DNA of 64,000 nucleotides from JADLHS01 sp964561105 (GTDB lineage: Bacteria > Verrucomicrobiota > Verrucomicrobiia > Limisphaerales > JADLHS01). Shown one piece after another: positions 8,532-16,895 of this stretch; within the stretch, counting starts at the first letter, position 1, and every line of letters begins with the position of its first letter. Location of the stretch: positions 1-64,000 of the forward strand of contig CAZLOH010000027.1 in assembly GCA_964561105.1 (NCBI GenBank), in the 5' to 3' direction. A model generated the notes under the pieces. It worked only from the letters and a program-made list of their open reading frames with translations. It was not told the origin of the DNA and ran no database searches. Position numbers and translations under genes: made by a program.

Positions 8532-10154
8532 ATGAGAACGGGTCAATGGCAGTGGTTGAAGCGGCTGCCCGCCGTGCTGGTGGCGCCGCGCCGCGAACCG
8601 GCCGAATACGCGCAGCGCATCGTCAAGCTGCAGCGGAACATCATTCTCCCGGCCCGGCTGCTCGTGGTCAGCCTTGTCCTCTACCATTTCTACACCTCGC
8701 CGTGGCTGGTGGAAGTGGCGGACAACTACGGGGTGGTGTTTGAGACCATTGAAAAATCCTTCACTGGTTACGCCTTGTTTGTGCTGGGCGCGACGACGTT
8801 GTTTTACGCGGTTCGCCGGCCTCCGCCCGGTTCGGTGCAATGGTTTTTTTTCGCGGTGGGCCTCGCCGATGGCGTTTTCGTCGGCGGTCTGACGGTGTTG
8901 ACGGGCGGCTTTGAAAGCACGCTCTATTGGGTGTTTCCCGCGTTGATCGTGCTCAACGCGGTGTCCATCCCGCTGGCCACCCCGCAAATCGTGCTCAATC
9001 TGGTGCTCGGGATATTCTTCCTGGGAGCGGGTTGGATCGAGACCCAGGCCCAACCGGAACCGAGTCTCGGCAGTTTTCCGCTCCGCAAGCCACATATCAC
9101 ACCCGACCATCTGACGGATTTGCCGGCCGTCATCAGCTACCTGCAATCCGCGCCGGAGCCGTTGCGCCGGGTCCTGTGGGAAGGATTGGCGGACGACACG
9201 CGCCGCGCGGCGACCAACCTGCTCGCCACGCACACCGCCAATCCGGAATTGAAGGCCACGGTGGCCCGGGAGTTGGATCGCGTCCTCTACCCCCGGCAGG
9301 TGATCAGTGATCCGACCAGCGCGCCGGAGTTGCCGGAGACGAGCGCGGCTCCGTATGTCCTGCGGGTCACGGTGTTGGTGTTGCTCACGTTCTGTTGTTT
9401 TGGCGTTCAGGCGCTGGCGGCGGCGGAATACTACGCCGAGGCGGAACAAAAGGAGTATGCCGTGCGCACCGAACAGCTTCGTTCGGCGGGCCGGCTCGCG
9501 GCCGAGGTGGCGCATCAAATCAAGAACCCGCTGGCCATCATCAATACCGTCACGTTTTCGCTGCAAAAGAATTTCGCCCGAGAGCAACCGGCGGCGGCGG
9601 AGCAGATCGAAATCATTCGCGAGGAGGTGGCCAAGGCGGACCGGATTATCACGCAAGTGATGGGTTACGCGCAATTAAGCGAGGGTCGGGTGCAAAAGCT
9701 CAATGTCATAGACGAAATCAACCGCGCCATCGAGGAGGTCTTCCCGGTTCGGGTGGCAGCGAAGCCGCGGATTCATCGGGAGTTTGCCGCTGCCCTGCCG
9801 CCGCTGTTGATGCAGCAAAAACATTTGGACGAGGCGGTGAGCAATCTGTTGCAGAACGCCCGGGACGCCGTCGGGGAACAAGGGAACATCCGCGTGACGG
9901 CCCGGGGTTTGCACGACGACTCGGTGGAAATCTCCGTGCAAGACGACGGCCCCGGCATTCCGCCGGACAAACTGGAGCGGGTGTTTGAAGCCTATTACAC
10001 CACCAAACAACGCGGCTCCGGCCTGGGGCTGGCGGTCGTGAAGCATAACGCCGAACTTTATGGCGGGCGCGTGCGAGTGGAATCGGAGCTTGGAAAAGGG
10101 GCCAAATTCACCCTAGTCTTCCCGCCAAAGGCCTTGATGCCGTCCAGTTCATGA
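8532..10154 (+). CDS. Membrane sensor histidine kinase
   Basis: 540 residues. Hydrophobic segments at about 38-54, 78-95, 103-122, 130-150 and 152-167 form an N-terminal membrane domain; a further one at about 277-297 leads into a short coiled coil. The dimerisation/phosphoacceptor helix reads AAEVAHQIKNPLAII, with His328. The ATPase domain has NLLQNARDAVG (N box), DDGPGIPPDKLERVFEAYYTTK (G1/F boxes) and GSGLGLAVVKHNAELYGG (G2). This layout is NtrB/ZraS-like. Its stop overlaps the start of the sigma-54 regulator by four bases, so the two form a cognate pair. The signal is unknown; no PAS or periplasmic domain is evident. Confidence 0.92.
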   Translation: MRTGQWQWLKRLPAVLVAPRREPAEYAQRIVKLQRNIILPARLLVVSLVLYHFYTSPWLVEVADNYGVVFETIEKSFTGYALFVLGATTLFYAVRRPPPGSVQWFFFAVGLADGVFVGGLTVLTGGFESTLYWVFPALIVLNAVSIPLATPQIVLNLVLGIFFLGAGWIETQAQPEPSLGSFPLRKPHITPDHLTDLPAVISYLQSAPEPLRRVLWEGLADDTRRAATNLLATHTANPELKATVARELDRVLYPRQVISDPTSAPELPETSAAPYVLRVTVLVLLTFCCFGVQALAAAEYYAEAEQKEYAVRTEQLRSAGRLAAEVAHQIKNPLAIINTVTFSLQKNFAREQPAAAEQIEIIREEVAKADRIITQVMGYAQLSEGRVQKLNVIDEINRAIEEVFPVRVAAKPRIHREFAAALPPLLMQQKHLDEAVSNLLQNARDAVGEQGNIRVTARGLHDDSVEISVQDDGPGIPPDKLERVFEAYYTTKQRGSGLGLAVVKHNAELYGGRVRVESELGKGAKFTLVFPPKALMPSSS

Positions 10155-11575
10155 GTGTGCCGTTGCCGCCATTGCTCGTCGTGGATGACGAGAAAAACAT
10201 GCGTCTCTCGTTGCAAACGCTGCTGGGAGATGAGCGTTACGTCGTGCTGGCCGTCGAATCGGCGGAGGCCGGCCTCGCCTTGCTGGCCAAGGAAACGGTC
10301 TTCATGGTCATCACCGATGCGCGCCTGGGCGGGATGAGCGGCTACGACTTTTTGAACAAGGTTCGCAGCCGCTGGCCTGAGCTGCCCGTGTTGATGATCA
10401 CGGCCTTCGCGACGCCCAAACTGGCGGTGGAGGCCATCAAAGCCGGTGCGATGGATTACCTGGCCAAGCCGTTTGCGCCCGAGGAATTGCTGCACGCCGT
10501 CTCGCGTTGCGCCGAACGGCATCAACTCCTCCAGGACAACGCCCGCCTGCTGGCCCACGCCAACGAGACTTATCAACTGGATCGGATCGTCGGTGATTCG
10601 CCCAAAATGCGGGAGTTGCGACAGTTGATCCAAACCGTGGCCCCCACCGATGCCCGCTCGCTCATTCTCGGCGAGAGCGGGACCGGCAAGGAACTCGTGG
10701 CCGGCGCGATCCACAGCTTGAGTCAGCGCCGCACGGCTCCGTACGTCCGCATCAACTGTGCGGCCATTCCGGAAACCCTGCTGGAAAGCGAACTGTTCGG
10801 CCACGAGCGGGGCGCGTTCACCGGCGCCTTGAAACAAAAACTGGGCCGCGTCGAGGAAGCCAACGGGGGCACCATCTTTCTCGATGAGATCGCCGACATG
10901 AGCCGGCCCTTGCAGGCCAAGCTGCTCCGCTTTCTCGAAGACGGCACGTTCACCCGGGTGGGCGGCACGCAGGAATTGCGCGTCAACGTCCGGATTGTCG
11001 CGGCCACCAACCGGGACATTGTGCAGGCGATCGAGACGGACCAGTTCCGGGAGGATTTGTTTCATCGGCTCAATGTGGTGCAGTTCCATCTGCCGCCGTT
11101 GCGCGAACGAGACGACGATATTCTGCAACTGGCCGGGCATTTTCTCAAAAGCTTCAACGGCGCCATGAACAAGAGCGTGAAGCGAATTTCCCGCGGCGCG
11201 CAACACGCGCTGCTGGCTCATCGCTGGCCGGGGAACGTGCGCGAACTGCGCAACGTCATCGAGCGCGCCCTCATTCTGGAAACCACCAGCGAGGTGCAGG
11301 CCGCCAACCTGCCGGATTTTCACCTGGAATCCCGGCTCACCAAGACCGAGACCCCGGTCGCGGCCGGCGACCGGACGATTGATGAACTGGTCGGCGACTT
11401 TGAGCGCAATCTAATCAACACCACGCTGGAACAGAGCGGGTTCAACCTCACCAAGTCGGCGGAGAAATTGAAAATCAGCCGGCACGCGCTGCGTTATCGC
11501 ATGCAGCGATTGAACCTGACCACGGGCGAAGACGACACGCCCGCGCCGCTGACCAAAGACGCTCCCGGGTCATGA
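10151..11575 (+). CDS. Sigma-54-dependent response regulator (NtrC family)
   Basis: 474 residues with three domains. Receiver: LLVVDDEKNMRLS with phosphoacceptor Asp56 in VITDARLGGMSG, and a Lys in YLAKPF. AAA+: GESGTGKELVAGAIH (Walker A), GAFTGA (the loop that contacts sigma-54), GGTIFLDEIADMSRPLQAKLLRFLE (Walker B) and HRWPGNVRELRNVIERA. C-terminal Fis-type helix-turn-helix: FNLTKSAEKLKISRHALRYRM. It should activate sigma-54 promoters when phosphorylated by the preceding kinase, with which it overlaps by four bases. Its own stop overlaps the next start (ATGA). Confidence 0.95.
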   Translation: MSVPLPPLLVVDDEKNMRLSLQTLLGDERYVVLAVESAEAGLALLAKETVFMVITDARLGGMSGYDFLNKVRSRWPELPVLMITAFATPKLAVEAIKAGAMDYLAKPFAPEELLHAVSRCAERHQLLQDNARLLAHANETYQLDRIVGDSPKMRELRQLIQTVAPTDARSLILGESGTGKELVAGAIHSLSQRRTAPYVRINCAAIPETLLESELFGHERGAFTGALKQKLGRVEEANGGTIFLDEIADMSRPLQAKLLRFLEDGTFTRVGGTQELRVNVRIVAATNRDIVQAIETDQFREDLFHRLNVVQFHLPPLRERDDDILQLAGHFLKSFNGAMNKSVKRISRGAQHALLAHRWPGNVRELRNVIERALILETTSEVQAANLPDFHLESRLTKTETPVAAGDRTIDELVGDFERNLINTTLEQSGFNLTKSAEKLKISRHALRYRMQRLNLTTGEDDTPAPLTKDAPGS

Positions 11576-11916
11576 AACTTTCCGTCAGCCCGCCGCTGTT
11601 CGGCGTCGCGCTCGAGGCGCGCACGCTGGTGGAATATCTCGTCTATGCCGGCGCCATCATTCTGGTGACAGTGCTGGTCACGCTCTGGCTGATCACGCTC
11701 CGGCAACCGCCGTTGAAGAATCCGCAGCGGCAGCGTCGCCAGCGTTCCTCCCGGCGCGGTCTCGCGGCCTGGTTCAAAAGCGGCACGGACGACGCGAGCG
11801 GCAAGCGCCGGAAGCGGCGTTCCCGCCGTCGGCAAGGGCCGACGTTGGCCGAAACCGGCGGGCTGCCGCCGATTCGCAACCAACCGCCGTCCACGCCGGG
11901 CGCCACTCCGCCTTGA
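11572..11916 (+). CDS. Small single-pass membrane protein of unknown function
   Basis: 114 residues. One transmembrane segment at about 22-44 (EYLVYAGAIILVTVLVTLWLI) is followed by a strongly basic tail with Arg clusters such as RQRRQRSSRRG and KRRKRRSRRRQ, and ends in Pro. No known family recognised. The start overlaps the response-regulator stop (ATGA) and the end overlaps a possible TTG start of the next gene, so it is translated as part of the kinase-regulator chain. The positive-inside tail would lie in the cytoplasm and could bind nucleic acid or phospholipid; that is inference. Confidence 0.65.
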   Translation: MKLSVSPPLFGVALEARTLVEYLVYAGAIILVTVLVTLWLITLRQPPLKNPQRQRRQRSSRRGLAAWFKSGTDDASGKRRKRRSRRRQGPTLAETGGLPPIRNQPPSTPGATPP

Positions 11917-11921
11917 CCGCC

Positions 11922-12791
11922 ATGCAGCAAAGTCAGGCGATCACCCGTAAAAGCGCCTCCAACCTTGCGTTGGCCTTCGTCCTGTTGCCCAAGGCCAAAC
12001 GCGATGCCATGGCGGCGCTTTACGCCTTCTGCCGCGAAGTGGACGATGTGGCCGACGAAGAAACCGCGTCCGTTGAGAAACGTCGCGCCGGCCTGGCTGC
12101 CTGGCGGACGGATGTGCAGCGCGCCGGAAACGGCGGCACGCCGGAGTTTCCCGTCAATCGCGAGCTGCAACCGGTCATCCGTGATTTCAAATTGCGCTTT
12201 GAACTCTTCGACGAGTTGATCAAGGGGTGCGAAATGGACCTGGAAACCACGCGCTACGAAACCTACGAGGCGCTCGATTGCTACTGTTATCGCGTTGCGT
12301 CCGTGGTCGGTCTGCTGAGCATCGAGATTTTTGGCTACCACAATCCCGGGTGCCGCGAGTACGCCGTCCAACTGGGCAAGGCGCTTCAACTCACCAATAT
12401 TTTGCGCGACGTGCGCGCGGATGCCGAGCGCGGCCGCATTTATCTGCCTCGCGCGGAACTCGCGCGGTTCAACGTGGCCGAAGCGGAGATTTTGCGACAC
12501 GAGTACTCGGAACGCTTTGCCCGCCTCGCCGCCAGCGTGGCCGCGCGCGCGCGCGATCACTACCGGCGCGCCCGCGAAACGCTGCCGGCGGAGGACCGCC
12601 GGGCCATGGTGGCCGCCGAATTGATGGGCTCGGTCTATTGGCGGTTGCTGCGCAAGCTCGAAACCCGGCAATTCAGGGTGCTGGGACCGGAGCCGACCCG
12701 GTTGAGCAAACCGCACAAGCTCGCGTTGATCTTCCAGGCTTGGATCCGGTTCGCTGCCGGCGCGGTGACGCCCAACTATGGCACGCCCTGA
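11922..12791 (+). CDS. hpnD: Squalene/phytoene synthase family protein (HpnD-like)
   Basis: 289 residues. Both Asp-rich substrate motifs of trans-isoprenyl synthases that couple head to head are visible: YAFCREVDDVADE (about 34-46) and QLTNILRDVRADAERGRIYLP (about 160-180). The LLPKAKRDAMAALYAFCREVDD block matches the HpnD branch (presqualene diphosphate synthase of the hopanoid pathway) better than crtB, though a carotenoid role is not excluded. ATG 11922 is used; TTG 11913 would overlap the previous stop by four bases and add three residues. An HpnG-like phosphorylase gene lies on the other strand just downstream, supporting a hopanoid role. Confidence 0.8.
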   Translation: MQQSQAITRKSASNLALAFVLLPKAKRDAMAALYAFCREVDDVADEETASVEKRRAGLAAWRTDVQRAGNGGTPEFPVNRELQPVIRDFKLRFELFDELIKGCEMDLETTRYETYEALDCYCYRVASVVGLLSIEIFGYHNPGCREYAVQLGKALQLTNILRDVRADAERGRIYLPRAELARFNVAEAEILRHEYSERFARLAASVAARARDHYRRARETLPAEDRRAMVAAELMGSVYWRLLRKLETRQFRVLGPEPTRLSKPHKLALIFQAWIRFAAGAVTPNYGTP

Positions 12792-12821
12792 CGCCAGCCG
12801 CCGCGTTCCGGGTCGGGTCGC

Positions 12822-13466
12822 CTACCGCAGACCGATGACTTGCGCCAGCACGGCCGCCAGCCTTTCGGCGGCGAGGCCGGTGTTTTTCTGCAAGCGCAGG
12901 AGCGCGGGGAGCTTTCCCGGCGACCGGGCGATGGCCCACGCCAGTTTTCCGTAATCCAGGCTCAAGTCGGATTTGCTCAATTGGTTGAAGTCGAGCGGCA
13001 AATCTTCGTTCGCCGCATCGGAGATCACGCGCACGGTAGCACACGGAATCTTCCGTTCGCGACAAAGGTCCTGGATCACCTCCGATTCCATCTCCACCGC
13101 GTCCGCCGAGGTCGCCTGACGCAGGTTGGATTTCTCCTGGGCCGTCGTTGCGATTCGGGGCGCGCAGAAAAATTTTCCAAGACTTGCGTTCGCGGTCAGG
13201 AGCTTCGCGGTCAGGTCGGGATCAGACGTGGTGAAAAGCACATCGCCCACCGTTGGCGCGGGGTTCAACCCTCCGGCAAACCCGCAAGTGAACACCCGGG
13301 CCGGAGTTAGTTGTTCGAGTTGGGCGAGGAATGTCCGTCGGGCGTTGACGCGGCCGATGCCGGTCAGGAGCAGATTCACTCCCGCTCGATTTCCGGCCAG
13401 CCGCCGAAACGCCCTGGCCTCCTCCGGCAGCGCAAAGCAAACGAGGGTTGGGGCGACTCCGGGCAT
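12822..13466 (-). CDS. Phosphorylase-superfamily nucleosidase, HpnG-like
   Basis: 214 residues with the purine/uridine phosphorylase fold signs: FALPEEARAFRRL, LLTGIGRVNARR, VFTCGFAGGLNPAPTVGDVLF and ADAVEMESEVI, the last being the nucleoside-binding EMES motif of MTA/SAH nucleosidases. VRVISDAANEDLPLDFNQL resembles hopanoid-associated HpnG, which releases adenine from adenosyl-hopane. The neighbouring squalene synthase makes HpnG more likely than MTA/SAH nucleosidase, but this is inference. The start is three bases after the ispE stop, so it is cotranscribed with ispE. Confidence 0.72.
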   Translation of the reverse strand: MPGVAPTLVCFALPEEARAFRRLAGNRAGVNLLLTGIGRVNARRTFLAQLEQLTPARVFTCGFAGGLNPAPTVGDVLFTTSDPDLTAKLLTANASLGKFFCAPRIATTAQEKSNLRQATSADAVEMESEVIQDLCRERKIPCATVRVISDAANEDLPLDFNQLSKSDLSLDYGKLAWAIARSPGKLPALLRLQKNTGLAAERLAAVLAQVIGLR

Positions 13467-13469
13467 TGG

Positions 13470-14360
13470 TCAAGCGCCTCCAGACGACAACGGCACGATG
13501 GCCGTCCAGCAACGGTCGCCAAACTGTGGCCGAAACTGCTCCCGGGCCGTCTCGGCTTCCGACTGCTCGCGAAAAATTGCAAAGGTCGTCGAGCCGCTGC
13601 CGGACATGAGCGTGACTGCGGCACCGTGCGCGCGCAGAAAATTCTGGTAGAGCGCCAGCACGGGGTACTTCTCCAGCGCCGGCGCTTCGAGAGAATTGTA
13701 GAATTCCCGGCCGGCGGCGGTGAGATCGGTTGATTGCAGCAACGAAATCAACTGGCGGGCGCGACCGGGCCGGCCGTTCAGCGCGGCGGGAAAGCGCGCG
13801 AGATTTTTATAGGCCCAGGGGGTCGAGATGCCAAAGCCGGGATGGATGAGCAGGAGGCTCGTGCCGCGCAAGGCGGGGAAACCCGCCAGCGGTTCGATCT
13901 GCTCGCCGCGACCGGACGCAAGCGCGGGTTGCTTCTGAAGGAAGAAATTCACGTCCGACCCCAAAGTCGCTGCGAGGGGGTGCAGTTGTTCGGTTGTGAG
14001 CGGCGACCCGAACAATTCATTCAAGCCGAGCAATGTGGTGGCCGCGTTGCCGCTGCCGCCACCCAGTCCAGCCGCCAGCGGGATGTGCTTGCTCAGATGG
14101 ATGCGCACGCCATCGGCGATCCGCGCGGCTTCGAGAAAAGTCGTGGCGGCGCGGTGAACGAGATTGGTTGCGTCGGTCGGGAGAACGGGATTATCGCAAG
14201 TCAATTCCAGCTCTGTTCCGACACGCGCGAACGACAATTGGTCACAGAGATTGACCGGCTGAAACACGGATTCCAGATCATGAAACCCATCGGGGCGGCG
14301 GCCCAGGATGTTCAGGAGCAGATTGACCTTGCAGGGCGAATCTTTGGTCAGCGTTGTCAT
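13470..14360 (-). CDS. ispE: 4-diphosphocytidyl-2-C-methyl-D-erythritol kinase
   Basis: 296-residue GHMP kinase that phosphorylates CDP-methylerythritol in the MEP pathway of isoprenoid synthesis. Motifs: KVNLLLNILGRRPDGFHDLES at the N-terminus with the family-specific Lys and Asp, the GHMP glycine loop PLAAGLGGGSGNAATTLL at about 92-109, and LMSGSGSTTFAIF near the C-terminus. Length and motif spacing are typical. It is followed after three bases by the HpnG-like phosphorylase and lies near an HpnD-like synthase, so this is a small isoprenoid neighbourhood. Confidence 0.95.
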   Translation of the reverse strand: MTTLTKDSPCKVNLLLNILGRRPDGFHDLESVFQPVNLCDQLSFARVGTELELTCDNPVLPTDATNLVHRAATTFLEAARIADGVRIHLSKHIPLAAGLGGGSGNAATTLLGLNELFGSPLTTEQLHPLAATLGSDVNFFLQKQPALASGRGEQIEPLAGFPALRGTSLLLIHPGFGISTPWAYKNLARFPAALNGRPGRARQLISLLQSTDLTAAGREFYNSLEAPALEKYPVLALYQNFLRAHGAAVTLMSGSGSTTFAIFREQSEAETAREQFRPQFGDRCWTAIVPLSSGGA

Positions 14361-14400
14361 GGGCGTCGGTTATTAAGCACAAACGCGGCGAAATGACACG

Positions 14401-14431
14401 AAAAGAAAACGCGCCAACCGAAGTTGGCGCG
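14401..14431 (-). terminator. Rho-independent terminator with UUCG tetraloop
   Basis: On the minus strand a perfect 9-bp stem CGCGCCAAC/GTTGGCGCG closes a TTCG loop and is followed by TTTTCTTTT. It lies just after the stop of the TIGR04073-like lipoprotein gene (14454) and separates it from ispE. Confidence 0.9.
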
Positions 14432-14453
14432 TGGCGGAAAAGTGAGCCGGCCG

Positions 14454-14894
14454 TTATTGATCGAAGACGTGGAACGTGCCGCCCGGGATGAACGCTCCGA
14501 CCGTGCCTCCGGAGAAACCCAGCGATTCATCATTGTGGAAAATCGGCTGATCCGGCAGGCCGGGGTTCAAGCCGTCAGGATAGATCGGCGTGGGGGAGAG
14601 ATAATCGGTAAAGATCGGATCATAGGTCGGGAACGGGAACGTGAGAATCTCGTAGATGCCGACTCCGGTTCGAGCCATCGTTTTGGTAAAGCCTCGAACC
14701 ATGCCGGTATGCAAATTGGCGTTCGGCGAGGGAAACATCATGGTTTGCTGCACACTGCGCCGCCAGTCCGCCAAGCGGATGGGTTCCAGCGAATTATTCA
14801 CGCCGCGGCCGAGCTTGTTTTGCGCGCCCGCACAACCGCCCGCCACCACGGCGACCGCCAGGAGCGCACCCAGGATTAAAAAGTTTTTGACCAT
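14454..14894 (-). CDS. Exosortase-system-associated lipoprotein, TIGR04073-like
   Basis: 146 residues. A lipoprotein signal peptide ends in VVAGGCAG, with the lipidated Cys at about 21. The mature part has NKLGRGVNNSLEPIRL and MVRGFTKTMARTGVGIYEILTFPFPTYDPIF, which fit what I recall of the TIGR04073 family: N-terminal lobe, then G-x-x-R-T-G-x-G-x-YE-x-x-TFPFP. That family occurs in genomes with PEP-CTERM/exosortase systems; its function is unknown. It is a single-gene unit with its own terminator. A CAAX-protease-related gene of the same system type lies 4 kb away. Confidence 0.7.
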   Translation of the reverse strand: MVKNFLILGALLAVAVVAGGCAGAQNKLGRGVNNSLEPIRLADWRRSVQQTMMFPSPNANLHTGMVRGFTKTMARTGVGIYEILTFPFPTYDPIFTDYLSPTPIYPDGLNPGLPDQPIFHNDESLGFSGGTVGAFIPGGTFHVFDQ

Positions 14895-14957
14895 AAATTG
14901 TGTAGTTGCTTGCCGCAGATTACCGCGCAGCCCGGGGATGTAAAGCGCGATTTTCTG

Positions 14958-15203
14958 CTATTGCCGTTCGTATTCCCCTTTGCCCAGCCGCTTGAGCACG
15001 GTGAACCCCGCCTTCTTCGCGTCGGTGACTGACAACGGCTTGAGTTTGGAGGGGGAACTGAAGGTGGAGATGACCTTGCGCACCGGCTTTTTGCAGGCCG
15101 GGCAATGCGTGAGCGGCTTGGCGGACAGCGGACGGTTGAGCGTGAATTTTCCGCCGCATACCACACAATGGCCGTCGCACAGTTCGTATTCGTAAATAGG
15201 CAT
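14958..15203 (-). CDS. FmdB-type zinc ribbon protein
   Basis: 81 residues beginning MPIYEYELCDGHC, the standard opening of FmdB/CxxC regulatory zinc ribbon proteins. Cys residues in CDGHCVVCGGKF and HCPACKKP form the putative zinc site; the first pair is spaced differently from the usual CxxCG because of an extra inserted residue. The C-terminus, LKRLGKGEYERQ, is basic. Function is unsettled in most members. The start at 15203 is one codon into the divergent region shared with the NYN gene. Confidence 0.82.
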   Translation of the reverse strand: MPIYEYELCDGHCVVCGGKFTLNRPLSAKPLTHCPACKKPVRKVISTFSSPSKLKPLSVTDAKKAGFTVLKRLGKGEYERQ

Positions 15204-15297
15204 GATCGAAATCGCACGTCGCTGGCCCAAAATCCAATGTCCCGCCGCTCCTGTCAATTTGCGTTTCCCTGACCCGGCCGCCGGACTAAGCTGCGTC

Positions 15298-15768
15298 ATG
15301 GCGCTCGTGCGAATCCTGGTTGACGGTTACAGCCTGCTCCATAACTGGCCGGAGTTGGCGCCGGGCCGGGCGCGCCATTCTGCCGCGGCCCGTGCCGAGC
15401 TGGTGCATGTCCTCACCCAATATCACGATGCCACCGGCCTGCCGCTGACCATCTTCTTCGACGGCAGCGGCGCTCCGGCCGGGGTCGCCAAACACGAATC
15501 CTCCGGCGGCGTGGAAATTTTATTCTCCAAGGCCGGCCAGACCGCCGACGACATGATCGAACGAGCCACGCATCGTTTCCAGGCTTACGGCGAGGTGCTG
15601 GTGGTGACGGACGATCACGCCGAACGGGACACCGTCACGGGTTTGGGCGGGCTGACCTCCTCCTGCCTGAATTTCATTTCCACGGTTGAGGGCGCGCTGG
15701 CTGGGTTTGCCGACGACTTGAAAGAATACAACCAAACCGAGCGCCGCCGCTTCAATCAGCGCCGATGA
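15298..15768 (+). CDS. NYN-domain ribonuclease-like protein (YacP type)
   Basis: 156 residues. MALVRILVDGYSLLHNW places the first acidic residue (Asp9) as in YacP/Rae1 NYN proteins; TIFFDGSG, SKAGQTADDMIERATHR and VVTDDHAERDTV carry the remaining acidic residues of the PIN-like site. B. subtilis Rae1 (YacP) cleaves mRNA at the ribosome; whether this protein does so is unknown. ATG 15298 is used because the fold begins immediately; the longer reading adds non-conserved sequence. The stop overlaps the next start (ATGA). Confidence 0.82.
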   Translation: MALVRILVDGYSLLHNWPELAPGRARHSAAARAELVHVLTQYHDATGLPLTIFFDGSGAPAGVAKHESSGGVEILFSKAGQTADDMIERATHRFQAYGEVLVVTDDHAERDTVTGLGGLTSSCLNFISTVEGALAGFADDLKEYNQTERRRFNQRR

Positions 15769-16802
15769 TATTTCCCACTTCACTGAAGCAAACCAAAGTT
15801 GCCGTATGCCTGAGCCTGAGCTTGTTGGCGTTCTGGGACGCCGCGCCCGCCCAGGATCCGGCAGCGACGCGAACCCACGAGCCGTCATCTGACCGGTTTC
15901 TGCTGGTGGTCGAAACCTCGGCCGACATGCAGCCGCGCGTGACGAACGCCCTGCAAACGGTTGGCCGTCTGTTTGCGGATGGCTTGAACGGACAATTGCA
16001 CGCGGGCGGCACCATCGGACTTTGGACCTATGACCGTGAACTCCACACCGGCAAGTTCCCTCTGCAACACTGGTCGCCGACGAACCAGCAGGACATTGCC
16101 CAGGCCATTACTCAGTTTCTCGAACAACAAACTTACGACCAGCCGTCCCGTTGGGCACCGGTGGTGGTGGCGATCACCAACGTCGCCGCGCGTTCGGACC
16201 GAATCACCGTGTTGCTCCTCTCGGCTGGCGGCGCCGCGCCCGCTGGCATGCCCTTCGCCGCGCAAATAGCCGACGCCTACAAACACAACGCCGCGACACA
16301 GCAAGAACGAGCCATGCCGTTCGTCACCATCTGGCGTGCGGTGCGTGGAACCTTCACTGGATTCACGGTCAGCACGCCGCCGGAACCGGTCGTCTTTCCG
16401 ACCTACACCACGAATCCGATCGTCGCCAGTCCACCGGCACCAGACTTGATTGTCATCGGTCACGATTCGCCGCCGCCAACCAATCCACCCGTCGTAACGA
16501 ACGTCGCTGCCCCAGCTGCGACTCATGCGAACGAGGTGGTCGCCACGGTCACCAATTCGCCCCCCATTGTTTCTAATGGGGCGACCGTTTCCGTGGCGAA
16601 GACAAACCGGGCATCCGCTCCGCCAGACGAATCACCGGTCATTCCCAAGCCGCACGAAAGCAAACTTCCATTGATTCTCATCCTGGCCGGAGTTGTTGTC
16701 GCGATGGCTGTGCTGGTGGCCTTCTGCTTGGCGCGGTTGCAACGTTCTCGAGTTGCGCGCGCGAGTCTCATCACCCGCACGATGAATTCTGACAAGAAGT
16801 AG
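15765..16802 (+). CDS. Secreted, membrane-anchored vWA-like protein of unknown function
   Basis: 345 residues. An N-terminal signal peptide (hydrophobic to AFWDAAPAQ at about 30) precedes RFLLVVETSADMQPR, which sits where a von Willebrand A domain has its DxSxS site but lacks the normal metal ligands. ALQTVGRLFADGLNG and IGLWTYDREL are consistent with a vWA-type fold. A Pro/Thr-rich stalk at about 200-295 leads to one transmembrane segment (LILILAGVVVAMAVLVAF) and a short basic tail. It overlaps the NYN gene by four bases. A degenerate vWA scaffold is inference. Confidence 0.6.
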   Translation: MIFPTSLKQTKVAVCLSLSLLAFWDAAPAQDPAATRTHEPSSDRFLLVVETSADMQPRVTNALQTVGRLFADGLNGQLHAGGTIGLWTYDRELHTGKFPLQHWSPTNQQDIAQAITQFLEQQTYDQPSRWAPVVVAITNVAARSDRITVLLLSAGGAAPAGMPFAAQIADAYKHNAATQQERAMPFVTIWRAVRGTFTGFTVSTPPEPVVFPTYTTNPIVASPPAPDLIVIGHDSPPPTNPPVVTNVAAPAATHANEVVATVTNSPPIVSNGATVSVAKTNRASAPPDESPVIPKPHESKLPLILILAGVVVAMAVLVAFCLARLQRSRVARASLITRTMNSDKK

Positions 16803-16890
16803 TCTCACCGAAGGTTTCGCTTGGTATGACGAAAAATTTTGCGGCCACAAACTCGACCGCGAGATGCTGAACATCCTGTTCTGGGATTGA
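16803..16890 (+). pseudogene. Possible gene fragment (26-residue coding remnant)
   Basis: Between two convergent genes, one frame reads EGFAWYDEKFCGHKLDREM and continues to LNILFWD before a TGA at 16888-16890. The composition looks protein-like, but there is no start and no recognised family. It may be the C-terminal scrap of a deleted gene. Confidence 0.3.
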
Positions 16891-16895
16891 AGCGG

